NCBI GenBank assembly: GCA_030018495.1
Contig: JASEFS010000007.1
Coordinates: 1-64,000 of the forward strand
DNA length: 64,000 nt
Direction of reading: 5' to 3'
DNA from: Deltaproteobacteria bacterium
Lineage (GTDB): Bacteria > Desulfobacterota > Desulfobaccia > Desulfobaccales > 0-14-0-80-60-11
Shown here piece by piece: positions 15,922 through 24,180 of this stretch. A program made the position numbers and the translations under genes. The stretch's first letter is position 1. Each line of letters begins with the position of its first letter. The notes below the pieces were generated by a model, which was not told the DNA's origin, did no database searches, and saw only the letters and a program-made list of their open reading frames with translations.

Positions 15922-17031
15922 ATGAGATGGTTCGAACACCAGGCGGACGCCGCGGACAACAAGAAAATCCGGAAAATCGAGGCCTGGGGAGCCCGGCTTC
16001 ATTCGGAATACGGTGCCATGGCTGCGGTGGGCTGGTATTTCCGGTTGCTGGAGGTGATCGCCGGTCATGGGCAGTTCTTCCGCCTGCCCGATGATTACGG
16101 GGTGGACCTCGTGGCCCAGGACCTGCGCACCACCGAAGAGAACGCCATCCATTTTCTGGATTTCCTGGCGGCAATCAAAGCCATCGACCAGGAGGCCTGG
16201 AAGACTCGGGTGGTTTTCTGTCCCAAGCTGGCGGCTCGGGCAGCCCGCTACACCGACGAACTCATCAAAAGCCGGGCTGAAGAAATCTCCCAAAACGGTA
16301 AACCTGTCAGTTATGAGCTGTTTAAGATCATCGAAGCCCTGGCCGTGCATCCCGACAAACGCAAACGGACCTATTATGCCAGCCTTCTGCACAGAATATG
16401 TGCAGAGACAATGCAGGCTCCCGAACAAATTAACCAGGATTCTGCACAGAATATGCCCAGTATATCTGCAGAGGCTGGGCAGAATAGGGGAAGTAGCTGC
16501 ACGGAAAACTGCCCACCATCACCATCACCATCACAATCACATAGTAAACAGCCTAGCGGCTGTGTCGTCGAACCGGCTGCGCCGGTTGACGACGCGTTCA
16601 TTTCTTCGGAGCCGGTTGGAAATATTGCCGAGGGTGGGGAAGAGAAAAGTGCTGCTGTAACAAGGCCTAAGTTTGGGCCTTCAAGTCTCGTGAAGCTCTG
16701 GAATGACTTGGGCTGCCGGCCCACGGTGTCGGAGCTCACCGAAGACCGCCGGAAAAAGGCCGGCCTGCGCCTGCGCAAGCAGGGAGACCCCGATTGGTGG
16801 AGAAGGCTCTTCGAGAAGGCCAAGGCGCTGAACAAGGCCTGGCTGACCTTCGACTTCCTGATGAAAAACGACACAAACAGTTTGAAAGTGTTGGAGGGCA
16901 ATTATGACCGAGACTTCGACAATCGGGGCAACGGACGCGGAGCAAGGCCGGGTCAATCAGGGCAACGGACGCCCCGGGGCTATGACCAGCGGCGGGACCA
17001 GTACGTCGTCGAAGTCCCCGATCCGGACTGA
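15922..17031 (+). CDS. Phage replication protein with DUF4373 (Lin1244/Lin1753-like) N-terminus
   Basis: The 369-aa protein begins MRWFEHQADAADNKKIRKI, matching the start of the DUF4373 domain found at the N-terminus of DnaD-like phage replication initiators. A long Ser/Pro/Gln-rich disordered linker (about residues 165-250) follows, then a C-terminal helical domain with WLTFDFLMKN, the terminal motif shared by DnaT/DnaD-like replication proteins. It overlaps the DnaC-like gene, the usual partner that loads helicase. Role: recruit the replisome to the phage origin. Confidence 0.7.
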   Translation: MRWFEHQADAADNKKIRKIEAWGARLHSEYGAMAAVGWYFRLLEVIAGHGQFFRLPDDYGVDLVAQDLRTTEENAIHFLDFLAAIKAIDQEAWKTRVVFCPKLAARAARYTDELIKSRAEEISQNGKPVSYELFKIIEALAVHPDKRKRTYYASLLHRICAETMQAPEQINQDSAQNMPSISAEAGQNRGSSCTENCPPSPSPSQSHSKQPSGCVVEPAAPVDDAFISSEPVGNIAEGGEEKSAAVTRPKFGPSSLVKLWNDLGCRPTVSELTEDRRKKAGLRLRKQGDPDWWRRLFEKAKALNKAWLTFDFLMKNDTNSLKVLEGNYDRDFDNRGNGRGARPGQSGQRTPRGYDQRRDQYVVEVPDPD

Positions 17032-17761
17032 GTTGGAGGTCGATGGCGAAGGGCGAGCTCGCTGCCCGGACTGCGGGGAATTCGCGGTCGAGACCATGGT
17101 GAGCCCTTTAACTGGCAGCCTGATCAGGCGGGGGCCTTGTTGTGAAAGTTGCCAGGAGAAGCGGGACGAGGCGGAAAAGGCCAAAGCCCAAGAGCGGGCC
17201 CTGGCCAAGGCCCGGTTCCGCAGGGAGAACATCGAGTCGCTGGTGGCCAGGGCCGGGGTGAGCAAACGCTACCTGGGCTGCTCGCTCGACAACTACCGGG
17301 GCAAGGTCCCGGAGCGCCGCCCGGCTTTTATCACCGGCCCGCCGGGGATAGGAAAGACCCACCTGGCGGTGGCCTATCTCCGGGAGAACCTCCTGGTCCA
17401 CGGGGAAGAACACTGCCGGTTTTTGCGGACGGTGGACCTGCTGAAGTCGATTCGCGATTCCTTCGATGACCGCAGCGGCGACTCGGAAAAGCGGCTACTG
17501 GACTATTACGGCGCCCGGGTACCCTTCCTGGTGCTGGACGACCTGGGGGCCGAGAAGGTGAGCGACTTCGTGCTCCAGACCCTTTATGACCTGCTGGACC
17601 GGCGCTACGGGGAGTGCCTGGAGACCCTGATCACCAGCAACCTGACCCTGGAAGAGCTGGCGGTGCACTACCTGGGCCACGGCGACCGCCTGGCCTCCCG
17701 AATCGCCGGCATGGGACCGACCCTGATTCTGCGGGGCAAAGACCGGCGCTGGCAGGGTTAG
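16904..17761 (+). CDS. DnaC-like helicase loader ATPase
   Basis: The 285-aa protein has an N-terminal zinc ribbon (CPDCGEF ... CCESC, about residues 54-82) and a C-terminal AAA+ domain. Walker A is GPPGIGKTH near residue 143 and Walker B is FLVLDDLGAEK near residue 208; ITSNLT marks sensor 1. This is the DnaC/IstB-type loader that places the replicative helicase on phage DNA. The start at 16904 has GGAGGG eight bases upstream and overlaps the preceding gene by 128 bases in another frame. Confidence 0.85.
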   Translation: MTETSTIGATDAEQGRVNQGNGRPGAMTSGGTSTSSKSPIRTELEVDGEGRARCPDCGEFAVETMVSPLTGSLIRRGPCCESCQEKRDEAEKAKAQERALAKARFRRENIESLVARAGVSKRYLGCSLDNYRGKVPERRPAFITGPPGIGKTHLAVAYLRENLLVHGEEHCRFLRTVDLLKSIRDSFDDRSGDSEKRLLDYYGARVPFLVLDDLGAEKVSDFVLQTLYDLLDRRYGECLETLITSNLTLEELAVHYLGHGDRLASRIAGMGPTLILRGKDRRWQG

Positions 17762-17777
17762 CTGATAGGAGGACATT

Positions 17778-17933
17778 ATGTTCGAGGCTTTCAAAACCGC
17801 GTTTGCCGCCGGTTGGGGTCTGATCGCCGCAGCCTTGTCCTTCGTCCTGATCGTGGGGCTGGGGGATACCGTGAGCGGGATCGTCAGGACGGTCAGAATG
17901 CGGCAGAGGATCAAGCGGCGGTTGGCGGATTAA
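17778..17933 (+). CDS. Small single-span membrane protein (51 aa)
   Basis: From the ATG at 17778 (AGGAGG seven bases upstream). A hydrophobic helix covers about residues 7-30 and a strongly basic tail (RMRQRIKRRLAD) follows. It lies directly before the spanin-like pair, so a holin-type function is possible, though one membrane span and size alone do not prove it. Confidence 0.55.
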   Translation: MFEAFKTAFAAGWGLIAAALSFVLIVGLGDTVSGIVRTVRMRQRIKRRLAD

Positions 17934-17944
17934 GGAGAGGCGGC

Positions 17945-18226
17945 ATGGACTGGTTAATGAGCCTGTTATTTTCAAAGATCGGGGCAATCCTGGCCGGCGC
18001 CCTGGGGGTCCTGGCCGTTTGGCTGCGGGTGATTTTGCTGAAGCGCCGGGCCGAGAACGCGGAAGCCCGGGCCCGGACCGCGGAGGCCCAGGTGGAAATC
18101 CAGAAAGTGGAGGCCGAGTATGCACCCAAAATCGACCGGGTGGAAGAGGCTGGCAGGTCTGGGGACGCTGCTGCTGTGGCTGACCTTATCAACCGGGTGT
18201 TCGGCGACAAAGCCAAGTCTGAGTAA
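17945..18226 (+). CDS. Rz-like inner-membrane spanin (i-spanin)
   Basis: A 93-aa protein with an N-terminal membrane helix (about residues 5-30) followed by an Ala/Glu/Arg-rich coiled coil. Start at the ATG at 17945 with GGAG upstream. The overlapping lipoprotein gene in another reading frame is the typical Rz/Rz1 layout, in which the two subunits bridge inner and outer membranes and fuse them during lysis of Gram-negative hosts. Confidence 0.65.
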   Translation: MDWLMSLLFSKIGAILAGALGVLAVWLRVILLKRRAENAEARARTAEAQVEIQKVEAEYAPKIDRVEEAGRSGDAAAVADLINRVFGDKAKSE

Positions 18227-18401
18227 ACCGGCCTGGCCAGAGTCGGGAACCCGGAAGGCCGAGGCCCTGGCCCACCCCAAGACCGGGGAGTCCGGCGTAT
18301 GGGAACCGGCCTGGAGCGCGGCCAATGGCGTCAAATACACCCTGGAACTGGAAAAGCGCAACCGGGAATGCGACCTGATCATCGACGCCTTGGGTAAGTG
18401 A
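18120..18401 (+). CDS. Rz1-like outer-membrane lipoprotein spanin (o-spanin)
   Basis: A 93-aa lipoprotein with signal LGTLLLWLTLSTGCSA, the lipobox being LSTGC. Its first 107 bases overlap the Rz-like gene in a different frame, as in classical overlapping Rz1 genes. The mature part is short, Pro/Trp-containing, and ends in a helical ELEKRNREC segment. It overlaps the RusA gene by four bases. Confidence 0.65.
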   Translation: MHPKSTGWKRLAGLGTLLLWLTLSTGCSATKPSLSKPAWPESGTRKAEALAHPKTGESGVWEPAWSAANGVKYTLELEKRNRECDLIIDALGK

Positions 18402-18784
18402 GAAAAATGGAAGCCCGTTTGGTAATTCCCGGCCAGCCGGCCACCAAGAAGAACTCCCAGGTGGCCCGTTGCGTCAACGGCAAGCCGGTGGTCCTCCAGT
18501 CCAAGGCCTACCGGGCTTACGAGAAGATGGCCTTGAGGGCATTACTCGCTTGCCGCCGGGCGGAATTCACAGGGCCGGTGATCGTGACCGTGCACTACTG
18601 GCTCAAGGACAACCGCCGGCCGGACCTGAACAACCTCATGGCGGCCACCGCCGACATCCTAGAGAAGGCCGGGGTGATTGTGGACGACCGGGAGATCGTT
18701 TCCTGGGACGGCTCCCGCATCATGGGCACCAGCCCCAATCCCAGGGCGGAGATCACCATCAAGGAAGCGGACCGGAGGTTTTAG
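18398..18784 (+). CDS. rusA: RusA-family Holliday junction resolvase
   Basis: The 128-aa endonuclease resolves four-way junctions made during phage recombination and replication. Diagnostic segments are VHYWLKDNRRPDLNNLMAA with the metal-binding Asp residues, and GVIVDDREIVSWDGS. Start is a GTG at 18398 overlapping the stop of the previous gene (GTGA); an ATG at 18407 is an alternative. Confidence 0.9.
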   Translation: MRKMEARLVIPGQPATKKNSQVARCVNGKPVVLQSKAYRAYEKMALRALLACRRAEFTGPVIVTVHYWLKDNRRPDLNNLMAATADILEKAGVIVDDREIVSWDGSRIMGTSPNPRAEITIKEADRRF

Positions 18785-18787
18785 GGA

Positions 18788-18988
18788 ATGGACATGAAGC
18801 TGGAGTTCTACGTGGGCATCCACGACATTGCAGAATTCCTGGGACTGCACTGGAAGACCTGCGCCCGCTACCTCCGGGAGGGGAAGATCACCGCGGCCCG
18901 GAAAGACAGCCTGGGCCGCTGGGTTCTCTCGAACCTGGACTACTACCGGAGCCTGAAGGATGTCAGGGAAGCCGAACCCGAAGCCTGA
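18788..18988 (+). CDS. Small MerR/excisionase-like HTH protein (66 aa)
   Basis: The segment VGIHDIAEFLGLHWKTCARYLREGKITAARK is a winged-HTH of the HTH_17 type; a RWVLSNLDYYRS tail completes it. It could act as excisionase or regulator. It overlaps the following gene by 29 bases. Confidence 0.65.
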   Translation: MDMKLEFYVGIHDIAEFLGLHWKTCARYLREGKITAARKDSLGRWVLSNLDYYRSLKDVREAEPEA

Positions 18989-19487
18989 GCCCAAGGTCTA
19001 CGCCGGGGTCAAGTGGGGGCTGCTTCAGCCCACGGTGATCCTGGTGGCCGAATACGCCCCGCCACCGGCGGACCACATTCAGATTTTCCGGGAGCTTTAC
19101 CGCAAGGAGCTTTACCTGGACGAGTTCCTGGCAGTGGCCAGGGAGTGGCGGGAGGAGTTGAAGATCAGGAAGTTTTTCTGCGACCCAGCGGAGCCCGAAT
19201 TCATCGTCCGCATGAGAAAAGCCCGGCTGCCGGCGACAGCTGCGCCCAAGGAGCAGGACCTGGCCCGGAACCTGATCAAGCAACGCCTGGCCAACACCCG
19301 GGAAGGGAGGCCCAGCGGTCTCACCATTTCAAAAGAATGCCGGAACACCATCCCGGAGTTTTTGAAATACCACCAGCCGGAAGGAAAAACTCGGCCGCAG
19401 GAAGCGGATACCCACGGGATCAAGGCCCTGCACTTCCTGGTGCTGGGTCTGAGCCTGGAGGCGACGCCGAGAGTAAGGTGGATTTGA
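18960..19487 (+). CDS. Degenerate terminase-nuclease-like (RNase H fold) protein
   Basis: The 175-aa product follows the order of a terminase large-subunit nuclease domain: KVYAGVKWGLLQPTVILV (strand 1), a YLDEF helix region, FFCDPAEPEFIVRMRKA (second Asp), and a C-terminal ADTHGIKALHFLVLGL. The first catalytic Asp of GxDxG is replaced by Lys (GVKWG), so full nuclease activity is unlikely. It stands alone, without an ATPase domain, about 4 kb from a second nuclease-only terminase protein at 23162-23671. Role unknown; homology is inferred from motif order and not from an alignment. Confidence 0.5.
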   Translation: MSGKPNPKPEPKVYAGVKWGLLQPTVILVAEYAPPPADHIQIFRELYRKELYLDEFLAVAREWREELKIRKFFCDPAEPEFIVRMRKARLPATAAPKEQDLARNLIKQRLANTREGRPSGLTISKECRNTIPEFLKYHQPEGKTRPQEADTHGIKALHFLVLGLSLEATPRVRWI

Positions 19488-19503
19488 AAAAGAGGAGGAA
19501 TAG

Positions 19504-20331
19504 ATGGCCGTGATAGCGTTTCCCAATTTCAAAGGCGCCGAGGAAGTGAGCGCCGAAACCATCACCATAACGCCGGAGCACGCCTTGGAAATCCTGGAAA
19601 AATACAAGGCGGCGAACCGGCCCCTGTCGCAGGTGCACGTCAACCGGCTGGCCGAGACCATGAAGAAGGGTGAGTGGCTGCTGAACGGCGAGCCCATCAT
19701 CTTCGACAAGGAGGGCAACCTGATTGACGGTCAGCACCGGATGTGGGCTTCTGCCATGTCGGGAGTGACCATCACAACCCTGGTGGTCTACGGGGTGGAC
19801 AACGAGGTTTTCAAAACCCTGGACATGGGCCGGAAACGGTCCACCAGCGATATCGCCGCCCTGCTCAACTACCGGGACCACAAGGTGGTGGGCGCAGCGG
19901 TGTATTACCTCTGGAAATACCTAAACCAGGCCCTGCACAGGTTTTTGCCCCGTCCCAATAACCTGGTCCTCTACGATCTGCTGGAGGAGCACCGGCACAT
20001 CGAATACAGCGTGCCCTTCGGGAAGAGGGTGAAGCACCTGGTGCCGCCCAGCATGGGCGCATTCTGCCATTACGTCTTCTCCCTACTCGACCAGCAGGAC
20101 GCCGACCGCTTCTTCGAGGTATTCGAAACCGGCGAGAACCTGACCAAGACCAGCCCCATTTACTGGCTCAGGGAGCGCCTCATCCGGATGCGGTCCAGCA
20201 AGGCGAAGCTGCCGGATTACGAGGTCATCGCCTTGGCCTTCAAGGCCTGGAACTATTTCCGGCAGGGGAAAGGGGTGGCCCACCTGCGGTGGTCCAGGGG
20301 GCAGAATGAAGCCTTTCCGAATCCAGTTTGA
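19504..20331 (+). CDS. ParB/sulfiredoxin-fold protein
   Basis: In this 275-aa protein the segment HVNRLAETMKKGEWLLNGEPIIFDKEG..LIDGQHRMWA matches the ParB/Srx N-terminal fold with the GQHR motif. No HTH follows, unlike true ParB. Similar proteins are common in phages and next to DNA-modification genes. It opens a block with a Mom-like protein and a second ParB-fold protein. Confidence 0.65.
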   Translation: MAVIAFPNFKGAEEVSAETITITPEHALEILEKYKAANRPLSQVHVNRLAETMKKGEWLLNGEPIIFDKEGNLIDGQHRMWASAMSGVTITTLVVYGVDNEVFKTLDMGRKRSTSDIAALLNYRDHKVVGAAVYYLWKYLNQALHRFLPRPNNLVLYDLLEEHRHIEYSVPFGKRVKHLVPPSMGAFCHYVFSLLDQQDADRFFEVFETGENLTKTSPIYWLRERLIRMRSSKAKLPDYEVIALAFKAWNYFRQGKGVAHLRWSRGQNEAFPNPV

Positions 20332-20355
20332 GAAGGAAAAAGAGGGTCTGCTGCC

Positions 20356-20751
20356 ATGATTTTCACCAGCAACTTCAAAATCGCCGGACACTTTCCCCAA
20401 GCCGTGGCCATCTCCCGGGGGTTGCCCCGGGGTTGGCGGGGAAGGGTTTACCGGCCCCTGGCTCCCTCCTGGGCGCTGGTGAAAATCTCCGATCCGCAAC
20501 AGTTCATCAGGCTTTACCGGACCCAAGTCCTGGACCGACTAAATGCCGGGCAGGTGCTGAGCGACCTGGGGGGTGATGACTTTGTGCTCCTCTGTTGGGA
20601 GCCGCCCGGAGAGTTTTGTCACCGCCAGGTGGTGGCAGCCTGGCTGAAGGCCCAAGTGGGGGTGGTTGTGGAAGAGTTCAATCTCAGGCTCCGCCGGCAC
20701 AAGGACTGGCTTCGGCTGATGGAGGTTTCATGTCCTTCATCGGTTCCATAA
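20356..20751 (+). CDS. DUF488-like protein (131 aa)
   Basis: FVLLCWEPPGEFCHRQVVAAWL matches the C-terminal signature of DUF488 (LLC.E....CHR..V...L). A second family member lies at 33739-34098 in the same element and shares the F-TS-F opening and LLCWE..G.FCHR core. The biochemical function of the family is unknown. Its end overlaps the Mom-like gene by 22 bases. Confidence 0.65.
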   Translation: MIFTSNFKIAGHFPQAVAISRGLPRGWRGRVYRPLAPSWALVKISDPQQFIRLYRTQVLDRLNAGQVLSDLGGDDFVLLCWEPPGEFCHRQVVAAWLKAQVGVVVEEFNLRLRRHKDWLRLMEVSCPSSVP

Positions 20752-22028
20752 ACGCCGAGACCCGCAAGTGGCTTGGGAACAACGGCCAGGCCTTCGATGG
20801 TCGGCAGGTCTGGGTGGGCTGCTCCGGGGCCTTCACGGTGGAGCAGATTCTGTCCCGGTATGCTGCCAAGGCGAAAATCCGGGGGAACGACGTGAGCCTT
20901 TATTCTTCGGTGCTGGGGGCCTACCTGGCCGGGCAGCCCTTCAATCTTGCGGTCAAGGAAGAGAAATTCGAATGGCTCGCCCCCTACCTGATTGATGTGG
21001 AGGCCAAAGCTGCGGCGGTCATGGTGCTGTTCGAAGTGCTGAAATACGAGAAGGCGGACAACCTGTTCAAACAGCGGCATTGGGCCCACTACCTGAACAA
21101 CTTCGAGGGTTTCCACCAGGCTACCGTCGCCAAGCTCCGGGCGAGGAAGAAAGAGGTCCGGCTGGAGTCCTATACCACGAAAGACATCTTCGACCTCATG
21201 GACGAAATGCCGGAGGACGCAGTGGCCATCGCCTTCCTCCCCACCTACGCCGGGGGCTACGAGCGGATGTTTAAGCGCCTGGAAGAGATCTTCGACTGGG
21301 ACCGGCCCAGCTATGGTCTGATTGACGCCGAGCGCAAGGCGGCCATCCTGAAGAAGATGAAGCAGCGGGATTTTCTCTTCCTGGACGACAAGGAGTGGCC
21401 GGACCTGCCCCTGGTGGCCGCAGTGCGGAAAGCGCGCATGAAGCCAGTCCATATCTACTCGAACATGGAGGCACTGCGCCGGGGGGTGCTCAAGCAGCAG
21501 CGTCATGCCGAGTTTGTGCCCTTTCCAAGGCTGTCGGAAGAGGACGAGATCACCCCGAAGTCCAAGCTGACCATCACCCCCACCATCAACCGGGTGGTGA
21601 ACTATTACCGGGACGTGTACCTCTCCAAGGGAGTGGGGATTCCGGCGGATGGCGAGGTCCCCCTGGTGGCCGCGGTGGACGGCAAGCTCTTCGGGTTTTT
21701 GATCTACTCCCGGATGCAGGGAGGCGGCGATGTGTACCTCTTGGCCGACTTCGTGGTCAACTCCTGCCGCTACCGGCGGCTGGCAAAGCTCCTGCTCCTG
21801 GTGACCCAGAGCCGGGAAGTGCGGCGGTTGCTGGAAGAGAAATTCCTCCTGGAGATACCCAAGTGCCGCACCATGGTGTTCACCGACAAGCCGGTGTCCA
21901 TGAAATACCGGGGCCTCTACCAGTTGGCCCGCCGGGACCCGGGCAAGCTGGTCTACGAAACCGACATGGGCATCCTGGATTTAAGCGAGGTCATCCCCTT
22001 ATGGCTGAAGAAGTTCGAGAAGTCTTGA
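20730..22028 (+). CDS. Mom-like antirestriction DNA-modification protein
   Basis: Start at the ATG at 20730; the open frame extends upstream to 20595 without support. The 432-aa N-terminal part (VWVGCSGAFTVEQILSRY ... GNDVSLYSS) resembles the phage family annotated as putative antirestriction adenine methyltransferase. The C-terminal part (about residues 310-410: LVAAVDGKLFGFLIYS ... NSCRYRRLAKLLLLV ... FTDKPVSMKYRGLYQL) reads like a GNAT acyltransferase of the phage Mu Mom type, which adds carbamoylmethyl to adenine. It likely modifies phage DNA against host restriction. Exact chemistry is not shown by sequence. Confidence 0.55.
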   Translation: MSFIGSINAETRKWLGNNGQAFDGRQVWVGCSGAFTVEQILSRYAAKAKIRGNDVSLYSSVLGAYLAGQPFNLAVKEEKFEWLAPYLIDVEAKAAAVMVLFEVLKYEKADNLFKQRHWAHYLNNFEGFHQATVAKLRARKKEVRLESYTTKDIFDLMDEMPEDAVAIAFLPTYAGGYERMFKRLEEIFDWDRPSYGLIDAERKAAILKKMKQRDFLFLDDKEWPDLPLVAAVRKARMKPVHIYSNMEALRRGVLKQQRHAEFVPFPRLSEEDEITPKSKLTITPTINRVVNYYRDVYLSKGVGIPADGEVPLVAAVDGKLFGFLIYSRMQGGGDVYLLADFVVNSCRYRRLAKLLLLVTQSREVRRLLEEKFLLEIPKCRTMVFTDKPVSMKYRGLYQLARRDPGKLVYETDMGILDLSEVIPLWLKKFEKS

Positions 22029-22798
22029 ACCTGCTCAACGAGAAGCTCTCGGGCCTTTTTCCCTACCGGCTGGAGTTGGCCGATCCCGGGGAGCTCAAGC
22101 TCCTGGAAAAGAACGCCCGCTACATGAAGGCCGAGCAGTTCCAGACCCTGGTGGAAAACGTCAAGAAGGACGGGAACCTATCCTCATTGCCCCTCTGTTA
22201 TCGGGAGAAGGACGGCAAGCTCCGGGTGCTCTCCGGCAACCACCGGGTCATGGCCGCCCGGCAGGCCGGGGTGGAGCAGGTCCTGGTGCTGGTGATCGCA
22301 GATGAAAAGGACATGGACGAGCGCTTGGCCATTCAGCTTTCCCATAATGCCATCGCCGGCCAAGACGACCTGGTGATCCTGAAGGAGCTGTGGGAGAGCA
22401 TCAAGGACGTGCAGGCCCGGATGTACGCCGGGTTGGACTCGGACACCCTTAAGGCTCTCCAGGGCATCCAGTTTGCGGCCATTACCGAGCAGCGCCTGCG
22501 CTACAAGCTGACCAGCTTCCTTTTCCTGCCCGAGGAACTGGAGGACCTGGATCAGCTATTGAAGGAAACTGCCGCGGCCTTTGCCGGGGATGCGGTGTAC
22601 CTGGCCTCCCTCAACACCTACGACGCCTTCTTCGACCTCATCGTGCGGATCAAAAAACGCTGCCAGATCAAGAACTCCGCCGCCGCCTTCCTGAAGCTGA
22701 TGGAACTGGCCCGCATCGGCCTGGAGCAGTTGATCAAGGAAGAAGCCCTGCAATCCTCAGAATTGAATGGAGAGGAGGCTCATCATGAGGTGGCTTGA
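22001..22798 (+). CDS. ParB-fold protein paired with the Mom-like gene
   Basis: Starts at the ATG at 22001 inside the end of the Mom-like gene (28-base overlap), so it is probably co-translated. In the 265-aa product MKAEQFQTLVENVKKDG and GKLRVLSGNHRVMAARQAGV match the ParB/Srx N-terminal domain; the long helical C-terminal region has no clear HTH. Being coupled to a DNA modifier, it may direct or power the modification, a functional inference. Confidence 0.65.
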   Translation: MAEEVREVLNLLNEKLSGLFPYRLELADPGELKLLEKNARYMKAEQFQTLVENVKKDGNLSSLPLCYREKDGKLRVLSGNHRVMAARQAGVEQVLVLVIADEKDMDERLAIQLSHNAIAGQDDLVILKELWESIKDVQARMYAGLDSDTLKALQGIQFAAITEQRLRYKLTSFLFLPEELEDLDQLLKETAAAFAGDAVYLASLNTYDAFFDLIVRIKKRCQIKNSAAAFLKLMELARIGLEQLIKEEALQSSELNGEEAHHEVA

Positions 22799-23165
22799 AG
22801 TCCTTTTGCCCTACCGGGCGGCGGATAATTTCCAGGGAGCAGCCCTGGTGGCCCAGGACAAACATCTCCTGCGCCTGGCGGCAACCTGGTCCCTGGTGCC
22901 GCGAACCCTTCCCGATCCTCCCGGCCCTGGCAAGGAAGTGGACCTGGAAGAGGTCTGGCGGCAGACTAGTATCAACTTTCAGGGGTGGGTGGCGTTGAGC
23001 CAATTGCCTCACTTGGTGGTGATGGAGGGGTTCAAAGCACTCAAAGGAACACAGGTAATCCTGCCCGACGGCACCTTGAACCACGCGGTGGAGACCCTTC
23101 TTCAGAAAGAGGCGGCGGGGCAGTTCATGGCCAAGTTGAATATCAAGCCAGGAGATTTGAAATGA
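22785..23165 (+). CDS. Hypothetical phage protein upstream of terminase nuclease
   Basis: Start at the ATG at 22785, eight bases after GAGGAGG. The 126-aa protein has no recognised motif; it carries LLPYRAADNFQGAAL near the N-terminus and a basic, helical C-terminus. It overlaps the terminase nuclease gene by four bases (ATGA), so it is translated with it. Confidence 0.55.
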   Translation: MRWLEVLLPYRAADNFQGAALVAQDKHLLRLAATWSLVPRTLPDPPGPGKEVDLEEVWRQTSINFQGWVALSQLPHLVVMEGFKALKGTQVILPDGTLNHAVETLLQKEAAGQFMAKLNIKPGDLK

Positions 23166-23671
23166 GCCGCAACCTGGCCGTGTTCGACTATCGCCCCGAG
23201 GGTGAGCTTTACCTGGGCATCGACTTCGGGTACAAGAACCCCTTTGCCTGCCTGTGGATTCAGCCCATCGACCAGGGCGAGCGGGTGCTGGTGTTGGATG
23301 AATACTACCAGCGCTACCGAACCACCGCGGAGAACGGCCGGGCGCTCCTGGGAATCCACCTGGCCTCCGGCTATGGCCGCCTCACCGATACCTACGCCGA
23401 TCCTTCGGACCCCGAGAAACGGGCGGTGCTGTCGGAGATCCTGGGGATAGAGGTTAAGGCGCCCCGCCGCAGCGTGGAGGTGGGCCAGGAGCTGGTGCGG
23501 CGTTGGCTGAAGGTGAGGCCCGACGGCCTGCCTGGCCTCCTGATCCATCACCGCTGCAAGGAATTGATCTCAGAGCTCAAGGGCTACATGGTCCACGAAC
23601 CCGGCAGGGGCCGGCACCATGCCCTGGACGCTTTGCGGTATTTCTTTGCCGGCTGGCCCGGGGCAGACTGA
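23162..23671 (+). CDS. Terminase large subunit, nuclease domain as separate protein
   Basis: A 169-aa stand-alone RNase-H-fold nuclease domain of TerL. Catalytic acidic residues appear in LGIDFGYKNPFACLW, TYADPSDPEKRA and GRHHALDALRY, the normal order and spacing. The N-terminus (after MSRNLAVFDYRP) begins exactly where the ATPase-domain protein at 24548-25465 stops, so the two proteins together make one complete TerL. The ATGA overlap with the upstream gene shows it is translated from its own start. It should cut phage concatemers during packaging. Confidence 0.85.
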   Translation: MSRNLAVFDYRPEGELYLGIDFGYKNPFACLWIQPIDQGERVLVLDEYYQRYRTTAENGRALLGIHLASGYGRLTDTYADPSDPEKRAVLSEILGIEVKAPRRSVEVGQELVRRWLKVRPDGLPGLLIHHRCKELISELKGYMVHEPGRGRHHALDALRYFFAGWPGAD

Positions 23672-23700
23672 AAAAAATTTTGCAGGAAAAGGGAAAGGAC

Positions 23701-24180
23701 TTGGACAAGAAACAGTCCAAACGGGAGCAGAAAATCGCTCGTGCCATGGAGGTTCAGGGCCACTACATCGGCGGCATGCGGCCCGGAGATATTGCCGATC
23801 TCATGGGCGTTTCCGAGCGAACGGTGTGGAACGACCTGAAGCTGGCCAGGCAGCTTAACCGGGAAGAAGTTCAGGCCTTCGATCACGAGGAACTCCTGGG
23901 GAAACGACTGAAAGTTTTCCGACTGATCCGGACCAATGCCCTGCGGGATTACCAGCTTTGCAAGGAAGGCGGCAACGCCAAGGCTGCCTTTCTGAACATT
24001 GCGCTCCGGGCGGAAGAGAAAATCACCCAGTTGCTCCAGGACGTGGGGGCCATCGTCAAGGTGCCGGAGCGGGTGTCCATTGAAGAGGGGAACCCCTTCA
24101 GCGACACGGAATTCCGTCAGAAATACATCGCTCTGATGAAAGAGGCCAAGGCGAAGGGAATAAAAATCTACGGATTGTGA
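23701..24180 (+). CDS. Terminase small subunit-like HTH protein
   Basis: The 159-aa product carries an HTH (MRPGDIADLMGVSERTVWNDLKLA, about residues 26-50) followed by a helical oligomerisation region, the usual TerS design. Start is uncertain: TTG at 23701 is chosen (AAAGGG eight bases upstream); TTG at 23680 and ATG at 23746 are alternatives. It lies between the TerL nuclease and ATPase genes and should recognise the packaging start site. Confidence 0.6.
   Translation: MDKKQSKREQKIARAMEVQGHYIGGMRPGDIADLMGVSERTVWNDLKLARQLNREEVQAFDHEELLGKRLKVFRLIRTNALRDYQLCKEGGNAKAAFLNIALRAEEKITQLLQDVGAIVKVPERVSIEEGNPFSDTEFRQKYIALMKEAKAKGIKIYGL

Noticed and set aside
15840-16094. 84-codon plus-strand frame overlapping the replication gene start
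   Set aside because: It is a shadow of the replication gene with Gly/Arg-rich composition; the DUF4373 frame starting at 15922 is the real one.
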